From contig JACKJE010000019.1 of NCBI GenBank assembly GCA_020638135.1, positions 1 through 60,053 on the forward strand: DNA of 60,053 nucleotides. Reading direction: 5' to 3'. The notes beneath the pieces were generated by a model that made no database searches, was not told the origin of the DNA, and was given only the letters and a program-made list of their open reading frames with translations. The stretch's first letter is position 1; every line of letters begins with the position of its first letter. The stretch is from Methylobacteriaceae bacterium (GTDB taxonomy: Bacteria; Pseudomonadota; Alphaproteobacteria; Rhizobiales; Beijerinckiaceae). Positions 8,320 through 18,407 of this stretch are shown piece after piece. A program made the position numbers and the translations under genes.

Positions 8320-10406
8320 TCAGGCGCTCTTGTGGATCCAGACGCGATTGTCGTGGAAAGCCGCGCCGCCGAAAGGCGCGGTGGAATCGTCGCCGGTCAA
8401 TACGTTGATGCCCTGTCCATCGACGAATTTTGAATTGGGCCAGATGCCTTCCGAAATCAACACGCCCCTCTGCACGCCGTCGAACAGTCTGGCATGCAGG
8501 CGCGCCTGTCCGCGCCCGTTGCCGAGCGTGACGAGATCGCCGTCGGCGATGTCGTGCTCGGCGGCGTCAGCGGATGGAGCATCACCGTCGGCCGTTGTTC
8601 CCGCGCCAGCGATTCCGGCGTCTCGGTAAAAGAAGAGTTGAGAAAGTTTCGGGCGGGGCTGGTGGCTAGGCGGAAGGGATGGTCGTGATCCGCCTCTTCC
8701 GTCACCGTCCAATGATCCGGCAGTTGGGGCATGTCGCGCCACGGCCCGCGCGGCCCGTCATTGGCGAACGGCGTGCGGATCCAGTCAGGCTTGAAGCGGA
8801 ATTTCTTGTCGGGCCAATGGAAGCCGTCGCGATAATGCGCCTTGTCGAACGGCGGCTGCGCGTCGATCCAGGTGACCTTTTCGAGCGCCTCGAGGCCGCC
8901 CCAGCCCGAATCCTTCAGCGTGCGGTCGATGAGTTCGCGCGGGCTCATGTCGAACCCGCGATGCTCGGCGCCGAGGCGTTTGGCCAGCGCGCAGATAACT
9001 TCGTGATTGGAGCGGCATTCGCCGGGCGGTTCGATCAGCTTTGGGCCGAAGCCGATATGCTGATGGCCGCCGCCGGGATAGAAATCGTCGTGTTCGAGGA
9101 ACATGGTCGCCGGCAGCACGATGTCGGCGAGCTTCGCCGTATCGGTCATGAACTGCTCATGCACGGCCACGAACAGATCCTCGCGTGAAAAACCGCGCAA
9201 CACCTTGTTCTGATCCGGCGCTATGCAGGCGGGATTGGTGTTCTGGATCAGCATGGCCGTCACCGGCGGTCCGCCCTTCAGCGCGTCGGCCTCTCCCGTG
9301 AGAATGGCGCCGATGCGGGATTGGTCGAGCACGCGCACGGAGCGGTCGACGACGTCCTGGCCCTCGACCACCATCTGCTTGAGATTGTAGATCGCGCCAT
9401 TGTTGTGGAAGGCGCCGCCGCCTTCGTGCGCCCAGGCGCCGGTGACGGCTGCGATGCAGCTAGCCGCGTGCATGTTGACCGCGCCGTTGCGCTGGCGTGA
9501 AACCGTAGCCGAGGCGGAAGAAGGTACGTTTCGTGCGCCCGACCAGTCGCGCGAACTCCTCGATCTCGGCGACCGATGACGCCCCGTGATCGCGGGAGGC
9601 CCATTCGGGCGTGCGTGTCCGCAGATGCGCTTCCAGTTCGTCCGGCGCGTCGGTGTATTTCGCCATGAAGTCGCGATCAGCGGCGAGGCCCTCCGCCAAC
9701 GAAACAGCACGCGCAGCGCAGGCAGGCGCGCCGTCCGCCAGCCGCAGGCAGAGCGCGAGATCGGCCCCTGCTCCATCATTAGCGTTGCGGTAGATCTTCG
9801 ACGACGATCTTGGCGCCCATATAACACTGCCTGGTCGCGTGCGTCATCACGACCAACCTGCGTGGCACCGCATTTCGTACTGAATGACCACGCAATCGCT
9901 CTTGGCCATTTCGCGCGGATCGGGTCCGGCGAGGCGGCCCGTGCCGGCGATGTAGCCGGGCCAGGCGAGATTGACGCAGATGGTCGAATAGAAGCGCGAA
10001 TATTTCTTGGCGTGGGTCAGGCGATTGATGCCGTCGCGCATCACGCGGCCCATCGTGCCCGCGTAGTAATAGGGCCAGACGCTTTCGGCGCCATGGCGCG
10101 CCTCGGCCTGAAGAAATTTTTCCTCGATCGTGTCGAGCGCCTCGTCCCAGGAAATCCGAGCGAATGCGCCAGAACCCTTCGGGCCGACGCGCTTCAGGGG
10201 ATGCAACAAGCGGTCGGGTGGTGCACGCGCTGGGCGTAGCGCGCGACCTTGGCGCAGACGACGCCCGCCGTGTAGCTCTGGCTTGCCGCCCCGCGAATAC
10301 GCCCGATCCGATCGGGACCGAGCACCTCGACGTCGAGCGCGCAGACCGACGGGCAATCGTGCGGACAGGTCGAATAACGGCGTTCGATTCGCGCTGGCGC
10401 GGTCAT
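8320..10406 (-). pseudogene. Formate-dehydrogenase-like molybdopterin oxidoreductase, frame broken many times
   Basis: A molybdopterin-bis(guanine dinucleotide) oxidoreductase catalytic subunit of the FdhA/nitrate-reductase superfamily, about 690 codons long. It starts MTAPARIERRYSTCPHDCPS with the CxxC of the N-terminal Fe4S4 site, completed by VCAKVARYAQRVHHP. Later blocks are YYYAGTMGRVMRDGINRL, GTGRLAGPDPREMAKSDCVV, ETDTAKLADIVLPATMF-like text around 9130, PPGECRSNHEVICALAKRLG, and the C-terminal cofactor-binding part (VTSPARNFLNSSF-like, GGAAFHDNRVWIHKSA). Frames break near 8570, 9490, 9560-9790 (several), 9840-9890 and 10215; two of these are mended by one restored G in a CCGG context. 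At 9480-9890 there are substitutions as well. Given the surrounding error pattern it may be intact in the organism. Confidence 0.8.
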
Positions 10407-10471
10407 TGCGGGCACTCCGCCAGCATGATCGCTGTTGACCGCGCGCACGGCAAGATGCGAAAAAACTGTTG

Positions 10472-10490
10472 GAAACATTAGATATGTTTC
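10472..10490. promoter_or_regulatory. Perfect inverted repeat in divergent promoter region (operator candidate)
   Basis: GAAACAT-TAGAT-ATGTTTC is a perfect 7-base inverted repeat with a 5-base spacer, in an unusually AT-rich stretch (about 10450-10540) between the divergent molybdoenzyme and globin genes. A weaker CATAC/GTATG inverted repeat lies at 10523-10538. The position fits an operator controlling one or both genes. The regulator cannot be named from sequence; a redox-, NO- or oxygen-sensing factor would suit the neighbours but that is inference. Confidence 0.5.
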
Positions 10491-10590
10491 AAAATAAGTT
10501 AGCTATATCACATACTTAATCTCATACACTAACGTATGCAGATTCGTGGGTCAGGCCGCGTCGCCAGCGCGGCGGCCAAAGGGGGACGTC

Positions 10591-10988
10591 GTGACGCGCG
10601 ATCAGGCGCAGATCGTGGAGGATTCCTTTACGGCATTCGGACCCGTGACGCTCGAAATGGGCGAGACGTTCTACGACAATTTGTTCGAGATCGCGCCGAC
10701 CATGCGCGCGCTGTTTCTCACGGAACGACTGAACAGGCGATGCGCTTTGCACAGATACTCGCCTATGTCGTGAGCAATCTGCGCGCGCCCGACAAGCTTC
10801 TTCCGATCATTCGCAATCTCGGCGCCCGGCATCGCGAGGTCGGGGTCGTGGCTGAGCATTTCCCGCCATTCAAGGCCGCCTTGCTCAAGACGCTCCGCGA
10901 AAAGATGGGGGAACGTTGGACCCCAGAGGTCGAAATGGCGTGGTCGTCGACCTACGATATGCTGGCCAGGGAAATGATGAGCAGCTGA
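10591..10988 (+). CDS. Single-domain bacterial haemoglobin, frameshifted in this sequence
   Basis: A Vitreoscilla-type single-domain globin, a haem protein linked to oxygen delivery or nitric-oxide detoxification. From the GTG at 10591 (preceded by GGGGGA) it reads TRDQAQIVEDSFTAFGPV and ETFYDNLFEIAPTMRALF, then breaks near 10716. The adjacent frame continues EQAMRFAQILAYVVSNL, IIRNLGARHREVGVVAEHF with the proximal His (RHREVGV), and ends EMAWSSTYDMLAREMMSS. Restoring one C (TTTCCTC for TTTCTC) joins the halves into about 132 residues. It is transcribed away from the formate-dehydrogenase-like gene, with a palindrome between them. An isolated globin domain without a reductase domain is certain from length. 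Confidence 0.85.
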
Positions 10989-11065
10989 GCCGGAATCGAA
11001 TTGGCCGCCGCGTTCCGGACGCGACGGCCGTCTGTCAATCGAGCGAAGCTATCGGCGTGGGCGTA

Positions 11066-11489
11066 TCAGCCGACGATCTCGTTGCCCGCAAACCACTGGG
11101 CGATTTCGATCGCCGCCGTCTCCGGGGCGTCGGAGCCGTGCACCGAGTTTTCGCCCATGTTGAGCGCGAATTCCTTGCGGATCGTGCCGGCGTCGGCCTT
11201 TCTCCGGGTTGGTCGCGCCCATCACGTCGCGATAGCGCTTGATGGCGTTGTCGCCTTCCAGCACCTGCACGACGACCGGCGCCGCCGACATCTGCTCGAC
11301 CAGCTCGCCGAAGAAAGGACGCTCCTTGTGGACGGCGTAGAAGGTCTCCGCCTGGGCGCGCGTCATGTGCACGCGCTTCTGGGCGACGATGCGCAGCCCC
11401 GCGCCCTCGATCAGCGCGTTGATCTTGCCGGTCAGATTACGGCGCGTCGCGTCGGGCTTGATGATGGAGAAGGTGCGTTCGGTCGCCAT
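11066..11489 (-). CDS. ndk: Nucleoside-diphosphate kinase, frameshifted in this sequence
   Basis: Ndk balances nucleoside triphosphates by phosphate transfer through an active-site histidine. The N-terminal MATERTFSIIKPDATRRNL and IVAQKRVHMTRAQAETFYAV are typical. The frame breaks near 11200, where AAAGG appears instead of AAGG just after MGATNPEK. In the corrected frame the protein continues with ADAGTIRKEFALNMGENSVH and GSDAPETA, containing the catalytic His, and ends at the TGA at 11066-11068, giving 140 residues, the usual length. The gene is essential or nearly so in many bacteria, so the one-base insertion is probably a sequence error. Confidence 0.92.
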
Positions 11490-11612
11490 GGGGCTCTCGT
11501 CTTTCTTCGAAACCGGTGAAATGCGGCGCGCTTATAGCGGCGCCGGCCCCGACAGGCAAATCGGCGCGCCAGTCGCCCGGCGCGCCGTTCCATTGAGTCC
11601 AGGGCCGCTCGT

Positions 11613-13788
11613 TCAGGCGATGTCGAAACGGTCCGCGTTCATCACCTTGGTCCAGGCGGCGACGAAGTCCTTCCGAATTTCTCCTTGCTGTCGTCCTGCG
11701 CATAGACCTCGGCATAGGCGCGCAGGATCGAATTGGAGCCGAAGACGAGATCGACACGGGTGGCGGTCCACTTGGTCTTGCCGGTCTTGCGGTCGCGGAT
11801 TTCGTAGAGGCCCTTGTCCGCCGGCTTCCAGGTGTTGGCCATGTCGGTGAGGTTGACGAAGAAATCGGTCGTCAGCACGCCCTCGCGATCGGTGAAGACG
11901 CCCGTGCTTGGCGCCGCCGTGATTGGCGCCGATCACGCGCATGCCGCCGACCAGCGCCGTCATCTCGCAGGCCGTCAGGCCCATGAGCTGCGTGCGGTCG
12001 AGCATCATCTCCTCCGCGCTGACGACGTAGTCCTTCTTCAGCCAGTTGCGATAGCCGTCATGCAAGGGCTCCAGCACCTCGAACGACTCGGCGTCGGTCA
12101 TTTCGGCCGTCGCGTCGCCACGACCGGGCGCGAAGGGAACGGCGATGTCGACGCCGCCTGCCTTGGCCGCCTTTTCGACGCCGACATTGCCGGCGAGCAC
12201 GATCGTATCCGCGAGGCTCGCGCCGGCCGCAGCCGCGAGCGGCTGAAGCACGCCGAGCACGCGGGCGAGACGGGCGGGCTCATTGCCTTCCCAGTCCTTC
12301 TGCGGCGCGAGGCGGATGCGCGCGCCATTCGCGCCGCCGCGCTTGTCCGAATGACGGAAGGTGCGCGCGCTGTCCCAGGCGGTCGCGACCATGTCGGCGA
12401 CACTGAGCCCGCTCGCGGCGATCTTCGTTTTCAGCGCGGCGACGTCGTAATCCTTGCGGCCGGCGGGCACCGGATCCTGCCAGATCAGGTCTTCCTTGGG
12501 CACGTCGGGAGCCGAAATAGCGGGCCTTCGGGCCCATGTCGCGATGGGTCAGCTTGAACCAGGCGCGGGTGAAGACATCCGAGAAATGGGCGGGGTCCTT
12601 GTGGAACCGCTCGGAAATCTTGCGATAGTCGGGGTCCATCTTCAGCGCCATGTCCGCGTCGGTCATGATCGGATTGTGCCGGACCTTCGGGTTCTCCGCG
12701 TCGAGCGGCTTGTCCGCCTCCTTGATGCTCTTGGGCTCCCACTGCCAGGCGCCGGCCGGGCTCTTGCGCAGCTCCCAGTCGTGGCCGAACAGCATGTCGA
12801 AGAAACCGTTGTCCCATTTGGTCGGATGCGTGGTCCAGGCGCCTTCGAGGCCGCTGGTGACGGAATCGCCGGCAATGCCGCGCGAAACGTGGTTGTTCCA
12901 GCCGAGGCCCTGCTCGGCGATGTCGGCGCCTTCAGGCGACGGGCCGAGATTGGCGGCGCTGCCATTGCCGTGCGCCTTGCCGACCGTGTGTCCGCCGGCC
13001 GTCAGCGCGACGGTTTCCTCGTCGTTCATGGCCATGCGGGCGAAGGTCACGCGCATGTCGGCCGCGGTCTTCAGCGGGTCGGGCTTGCCGTCGACGCCCT
13101 CCGGATTGACGTAGATGAGGCCCATCATGACGGCGGCCAGCGGGTTTTCGAGATCGCGCTCGCCGGAATAGCGGCTGCCGGAGCTGCCTGTCGGAGCGAG
13201 CCATTCCTTCTCGGAACCCCAGTAGGTGTCCTTCTCGGGATGCCAGATGTCCTCGCGACCGAAGCCGAAGCCGAAGGTCTTCAGGCCCATAGACTCGTAA
13301 GCCATGTTGCCGGCGAGCAGCATCAGGTCCGCCCAGCTGATCCTGGCGCCATATTTCTTCTTGATCGGCCACAGCAGGCGGCGCGCCTTGTCGAGGTTGA
13401 CGTTGTCCGGCCAGGAATTGATCGGCGCGAAGCGCTGGTTGCCCGAGCCGCCGCCGCCGCGGCCGTCGGCGATGCGATAGGTGCCGGCCGAATGCCAGGC
13501 CATGCGGATCATCAGGCCGCCGTAGTGGCCCCAGTCGGCCGGCCACCAGTCCTGGCTCTCTGTCATCAGGGCCTTGAGATCGGCCTTGAGCGCGGCGACG
13601 TCGAGATTCTTCAGCTCCTCGCGATAGTTGAAGGCCGCACCCATCGGGTCGGTCTTGGCGTCGTGCTGGTGAAGAATGTCGAGGTTGAGCGCGTTCGGCC
13701 ACCAGTCCATGGTCGCCGAAGCCGCAGACGTCAGCCCGCCATGCGTGACCGGGCATTTGCCGGCCTTGTTGTCGGTTTTCGTGTCCAT
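11613..13788 (-). CDS. katG: Catalase-peroxidase KatG, frameshifted in this sequence
   Basis: KatG removes hydrogen peroxide by catalase and peroxidase activities. The first 460 or so residues are continuous and contain the distal triad Arg95-Trp98-His99 (RMAWHSAGTYR), Tyr226 and Met252 at the spacing of the Trp-Tyr-Met adduct, and proximal His267 (LTAGGHTVGKAHG). Three indels then shift the frame: near 12510, near 11902 (CACGGGCG for CACGGCG) and near 11674 (a lost C before GGAAGG). Correcting them gives a protein of about 724 residues ending KVMNADRFDIA, the normal two-domain length. The gene is divergent from oxyR, its usual activator of peroxide response. Confidence 0.94.
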
Positions 13789-13902
13789 GGTGCGCTCCCT
13801 TTGGCTTGTCGGAACCGAAATCGAGGGCCGCAGGTTAGTTCGCGCGTTTGAATTGGTGAAATCGATTGTTCCGTATGATTTGATCGGCTATTCCTATCGT
13901 CC
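13789..13902. promoter_or_regulatory. katG-oxyR divergent promoter region
   Basis: This 114-base gap must hold both promoters. It is less GC-rich near oxyR. Two CTAT elements at 13888-13891 and 13894-13897 recall the ATAG/CTAT half-sites of OxyR operators, but the spacing does not match the full four-part consensus. Regulation of katG by OxyR is inferred from the arrangement. Confidence 0.35.
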
Positions 13903-14805
13903 ATGAACCTTCGTGACCTGCAATATGTCGTCGCGGTCGCCGATCTCGGCCAGTTCGGGCGCGCGGCGTCCGCCTGCAATGTCAGCCAGCCGACATTGAG
14001 CGGGCAGATCCTCAAGCTCGAGGAGGAGCTGGGCGTCCAGATTTTCGAGCGCGACGGGCGGGTGGCGCGCGTCACCGAGCGCGGCGAGGCGATCGTCGCC
14101 CATGCGCGCCGCGTGATCCGCGCGGCCGACGACCTGAAGACGGCCGCCGCCGCCTCTCGCGATCCGCTGGAGGGGCCGATCCGGCTCGGCATTATCGCCA
14201 CCGTCGGGCCCTATCTCGCGCCCTACCTGCTGCCGGCCGCCGCCCGCGGCCTGCCGCGCGCGCCGATCCGGCTGGTGGAGGACCTGACCGGCCACCTCTT
14301 GCCGCTGCTCGCCGACGGCAAGCTCGACGCCGCGATCATGCGACCGATCCGGGCGAGCGGCTCGAGGAAATCGCGCTCTACGAGCCGTTCTGCCTGATGG
14401 CGCCGTCCGGCCACCCGTTTGCGAAGCGCAAGTCCGTGCGCGTCGACGAGATCGATCCGCGCAGCCTGCTGCTGCTGGCGGACGGCCATTGCCTGCGCGA
14501 CCAGGCGCTCGATCTGTGCGGCCATCCCGATCTCGGCGGCGCGACCGGCGCGGACATGCGGGCGGCGAGCCTCGAGACGCTGCTGCACATGACTGCGGCC
14601 GGTTTCGGCCTGACCCTCGCCCCGCACATGGCGGCCGACGGCTGGCGCGGCAAGGACGGGCTCGTCGCCGTGCCGCTTGAAAGGCGAGAACGTCGCCCGC
14701 CGCGTGCGTCTGGTGTGGCGGCGTGACATGCCCCGCAAGGCGGCGATGCTGGCGCTGGCGGATGTGGCGCGGGGGTGTGTGGCGGCAGGGCGCGTCGCGG
14801 TTTGA
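13903..14805 (+). CDS. oxyR: Hydrogen-peroxide-sensing regulator OxyR, frameshifted in this sequence
   Basis: A LysR-family activator of about 300 residues. The N-terminal winged helix (MNLRDLQYVVAVADLGQFGR, SQPTLSGQILKLEEELG) is typical of OxyR. After DAAIM the frame breaks near 14340 (ATGCGACC; restoring a G gives ATGGCGACC), and again near 14677 (an extra T). The corrected protein carries the redox pair Cys197 and Cys206 in GHCLRDQALDLC, nine residues apart as in E. coli OxyR Cys199/Cys208, so peroxide sensing by disulfide formation is expected. It ends at the TGA at 14803-14805. Its partner katG is transcribed divergently. Confidence 0.9.
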
Positions 14806-14856
14806 GGCGACGCGACGATTGCGCGTGGCGGTTTCGGCGGCCATAAGAGCGCGCCC

Positions 14857-16704
14857 ATGACCACCATCGCCGACCTCACCTACCGCCTCGGCCCGCGCGT
14901 GCTGTTCGACGCCGCGAGCGCACAGATCCCCGAGGGCGCGCGCGTCGGCTTCGTCGGGCGCAACGGCGCGGGCAAGACGACGCTGTTCCGGTTGATATCA
15001 GGCGAAATCGCCGCCGAGAGCGGCTCGATAACGCTGCCGCGTCGGGCGAAAATGGGGCGCGTCGAGCAGGAGGCGCCGGGCGGGCCGACGAAGCTGGTCG
15101 ATTTCGTGCTCGCCGCCGACACGGAGCGCGCCGCGCTGCTGCACGAGGCGGAAACCGCGCACGATCCGCATCGCATCGCCGACATTCACGCGCGGCTCGC
15201 CGATATCGACGCGCATTCCGCCCCCGCGCGCGCCGCCCGTATTCTTTCGGGCCTCGGCTTTGATGAAGCCGCGCAGAACCGGGCGTTGTCGGAATTTTCC
15301 GGCGGCTGGCGGATGCGCGTCGCTCTCGCGGCCGTCCTTTTCACGCAACCCGACCTGTTGCTGCTCGACGAACCCACCAATTATCTCGACCTCGAAGGCG
15401 CGCTGTGGCTGGTCGAACATCTGAGGACCTATCCGGCGACCGCCATCGTCATCTCGCATGATCGCGACCTGCTCGACGATGTCTGCGATCACATCCTGCA
15501 TCTCGACCGCGCGAAACTGACGCTGTGGAAGGGCAATTATTCCGGCTTCGAGACGCAGCGACGCGAGTTGATGGCCGTGCAGGCCAAGGCCGCCAGGAAG
15601 CAGGAAGACAAACGCAAGCACCTCCAAGCCTTCGTCGACCGTTTTCGCGCCAAGGCGACCAAGGCGCGGCAGGCGCAGTCGCGCCTCAAGATGCTGGAAA
15701 AGATGGAGCCGACGACGGCGATCGTCGACACAGACGTTTTGCCGATCGACCTGCCTTCGCCGAAAGCAGCTCGCCGCCGATCATCGCATGGGCGCGCGTC
15801 GGTCCGGCTGGCAGGCGCGTCGTGCTGTCGAGGCTCAATCTCGCTGTCGAACGAAACGACCGCATCAGCCTGCTCGGCGTAATGGCAGCAGCAAGTCGAC
15901 CTTCGCCAAGCTGCTGGCTGGTCGGCTACAGCCGATGGGCGGCGAGATCGTGCGGGCGACCAAGCTGGAGGTCGGCTTTTTCGCGCAACATCAGGTCGAC
16001 GATCTCGATCTTTCCGACACGCCCTATCGCGCCGTCGCGAGGCTGATGCCGGACGCGCCGGAATCACGGGTGCGGGCGCGCGCGCCGCGCAGATGGGATT
16101 TTCCGGCGAACGCGCCGACACGAAAGTCGAGCAACTCTCGGGCGGCGAGAAGGCGCGCTTGCTGATGGGCCTGTCGACCTTCCACGGGCCGCATCTCATC
16201 ATTCTCGATGAGCCGACCAACCATCTCGACATCGATTCGCGCGCCGCCTTGGTGGAGGCGATCAACGAATACACGGGCGCCGTCGTTCTGGTTTCGCACG
16301 ACCGCTATCTGCTGGAGGCCTGCGCCGACCGGTTGTGGCTCGTCGCCGACGGCGCCGTGAAGGAATTCGACGGCGACATCGACGATTACACGAAGCTGGT
16401 GCTGCAGGCGTCGCGCGGCGGAGATGGAGGCTCGAAGGCGTCGAAGGCGGTTGAGAAAAAACCGAGTCCTGTCAGGGAGAAGCGTGGAAACTCTCAGAAA
16501 AAGATTCAGGCGCTGGAAGAGCGGATCGAGAAATTCGGCGACCTGATCGCGCGCATCGACGAGACGCTGGCGGACGGCTCCGCCTTCACGAAGGACCCAC
16601 AAAAAGCAGCCGCGCTGGCGAACCAGCGCGGCGAACTTGCGACTGCTCTGGCGGCAGCCGAGGATGAATGGCTGGCGCTCTCCGCCGAAGCGGAAAGCGC
16701 CTGA
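14857..16704 (+). CDS. ABC-F family ATPase, frameshifted in this sequence
   Basis: A soluble tandem-ATPase protein of the ABC-F family, whose members act on the ribosome. The first domain has GRNGAGKTT, signature LSEFSGGWRMRV and LLLLDEPTNYLD; the linker FRAKATKARQAQSRLKMLEK follows; the second has signature LSGGEKARLLMG and LIILDEPTNHLD, then a C-terminal coiled coil (KKIQALEERIEKFGDLIARI). Three single-base losses break the frame near 15762 (CCGAA for CCGGAA), 15880 and 16085. The second Walker A reads NGSSKST where GSGKST is expected; given the local errors this may not be real. The layout resembles Uup/YheS-type proteins; the exact subfamily is not assigned. Confidence 0.87.
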
Positions 16705-16708
16705 CCGG

Positions 16709-16984
16709 TCACCAACGGCGGTAGTAGCGACGCGGACGCCAGTGCCGGCGGTAATAGCGCGGCCGGTAGTAGCGCGGGCCGTAGAAGCGCGGACCGGTGC
16801 GCCAGCAGCGACCCCAGGCGTTGCAGACGATGCGCGCCTTCTCGACATTCGGCGCCGTCGTCTGCGTAGAGCCGGCGACGAACGGATCGACCATCGGCGC
16901 GGCGGAGGCCGACGAGACCGACATGGCCGTCCCCCCGGCCAATAGGGCGCCGCAGAAAGCGATCACGAGTTTCAGTCTGGACAT
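16709..16984 (-). CDS. Small exported Arg/Tyr-rich protein
   Basis: A 91-residue protein with a signal peptide (MSRLKLVIAFCGALLAGGTA, then SVSSASAAP) and a short mature region. The mature part holds one Cys pair (VCNAWGRCWRTG) and a very basic, aromatic tail made of repeated RYY, PRYYRP and RPRRYY units. It resembles the small GCG/CRPN-like exported peptides frequent in Rhizobiales, but the family was not identified with certainty. Function unknown. It faces the ABC-F gene tail to tail, four bases apart. Confidence 0.65.
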   Translation of the reverse strand: MSRLKLVIAFCGALLAGGTAMSVSSASAAPMVDPFVAGSTQTTAPNVEKARIVCNAWGRCWRTGPRFYGPRYYRPRYYRRHWRPRRYYRRW

Positions 16985-17026
16985 TCGAATCCCTCCTTCT
17001 GTTGCCGCAAGCAGTCAGGCTAGCGG

Positions 17027-17197
17027 GTGCGAATACAAAATGCGAGAGCGGAAAAGCATGATTGCGCACATAGTTAGCGCACACGGGCTTCCTAATGTCG
17101 CGCTACTGCGCTCGCTGCCGCGCCGGCGACTGCAAGTCTACACGCCGTCTCGACATCGGCCCCTCCGTTCTTGTGTTGCACAAGTGCGAATACAAAA
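17027..17197. repeat. Imperfect direct repeat in an intergenic region
   Basis: GTGCGAATACAAAA occurs at 17027-17040 and again at 17184-17197. Similar downstream bases (TGCGAGAGCGGA and GCAGAGCGGA) extend the match to about 24 bases with gaps. The copies lie in the 253-base gap between the small exported protein and the MFS carrier, otherwise without a convincing gene. It could be a duplicated regulatory segment or a remnant of a local duplication. Confidence 0.5.
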
Positions 17198-17237
17198 GCA
17201 GAGCGGATGAACTCCGGCTGAATGAATTGTGTCTCCG

Positions 17238-18407
17238 TCAACGTGACGAAAACATGGCGCGCGCAGCGAGCCAGATCGCGACCGTAGCCGCGAGCGCGGC
17301 GATCGCGACCATGGTCGCCTCGTAGCCGTAGGCGGCCACCAGCAGGGTTTCAGGCAGCGGCGTGGCGTAAATGCCGAGATTGAAGAAGGCGTTGAGCCAG
17401 GCCTGCGGGCCGGCGCGGCGGTCGGGTTCGACGCCGTCGGTCACCCAGACCGCCAGCACCGGATAGATCATGGAATGGCCGAAGCCGAACAGGACGCCGC
17501 CAATCGCCACGACCCAGGCGCGCGCGCCCGCTCCGGACACGGCGACATAGCCGATGGCCTCCAGCATGAGCCCGGCGGCGACGAGCAGACGGCGGTCGAC
17601 CGCCTCGACGCGACGCAGGCCCAGGAACCGGGTCGCAAACATCGTCAGCGTGGACGCCGTGAAAAAGGCGGCGATCGGGATGTGGCGGGCTTCGAGCGCC
17701 GGCGCGAGATAGGCGACGGCGAAGCCGAACAGCGCGCCCGCCGTCGCCACCGAGACCAGCGGCAGAATGAGCGCCGCGCGCCAGCTCGCCACGAGATCGA
17801 GGCCGCCGGCGCGCGGCGGCGAGGCGATGGGCCGCACGCCGAAAGTCAGCGCCACGCCGGCCAGTCCCGGCACGACGGCGATGGCGATCATGGCGTCTTC
17901 GCCGAAATGCGCGAGCGTCCATTCGCCGACCGGGGGGCCGAGCGCCTGGGACAGCGGCATCATCGCCGAGAAGACGCCAAGCAGGTAGAGAAGGCGCGCC
18001 GGCGTGAGCCGGCTCTGGCCGTAGGTGATGGCGGCCGACAGGAACAGGCCCTGTCCCGCGCCCTGCACGATGCGCGACAGGATCGCGCCCGTGAAACTGG
18101 CGCGGGTGAAGTAGAAGCTCGCGAAGCCGATGATGCAGAGGACCATCGCCAGCCGCAGCGTCGCCAGCACGCCGATGCGCGCGGAAAATTCGCTCGAGAT
18201 CAGCGCGAAGAAGATGATCGGCAGCGCCGCCGACGACAGGATGACGCCGATCGCGTGCAGATCGTGGCCATTGCGCGCGAAGACGATCGAAAACAGCGTC
18301 GCATGCGCGGTCATGAAGGAAACGAGCAGGACGCCAAGCCCGACGCGGATGAATTCTCCACGCGCAGCGGAGTCGATGTAGTCGGCGGGTTTGGCGTCGT
18401 CCTTCAT
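17238..18407 (-). CDS. MFS transporter
   Basis: A 389-residue major-facilitator protein with about twelve hydrophobic segments. The N-terminal half includes FIRVGLGVLLVSFMTAHATL and GIVLSSAALPII-like helices, and a loop-2-3 region with SSEFSARIGVLATLRLAMVL; the C-terminal half includes GGVLFGFGHSMIYPVLAVWV and FFNLGIYATPLPETLLVAAY. Substrate unknown. The ATG at 18407 (MKDDAKPADY) overlaps the stop of the methyltransferase gene by four bases (ATGA), so holC, the methyltransferase and this carrier look like one operon. Confidence 0.88.
   Translation of the reverse strand: MKDDAKPADYIDSAARGEFIRVGLGVLLVSFMTAHATLFSIVFARNGHDLHAIGVILSSAALPIIFFALISSEFSARIGVLATLRLAMVLCIIGFASFYFTRASFTGAILSRIVQGAGQGLFLSAAITYGQSRLTPARLLYLLGVFSAMMPLSQALGPPVGEWTLAHFGEDAMIAIAVVPGLAGVALTFGVRPIASPPRAGGLDLVASWRAALILPLVSVATAGALFGFAVAYLAPALEARHIPIAAFFTASTLTMFATRFLGLRRVEAVDRRLLVAAGLMLEAIGYVAVSGAGARAWVVAIGGVLFGFGHSMIYPVLAVWVTDGVEPDRRAGPQAWLNAFFNLGIYATPLPETLLVAAYGYEATMVAIAALAATVAIWLAARAMFSSR

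Noticed and set aside
15700..16100. Altered Walker A (NGSSKST) as a natural variant of the second ABC domain
   Set aside because: It lies next to two frame breaks in the error-prone stretch, so it is more likely a base-call error than an unusual ATPase.
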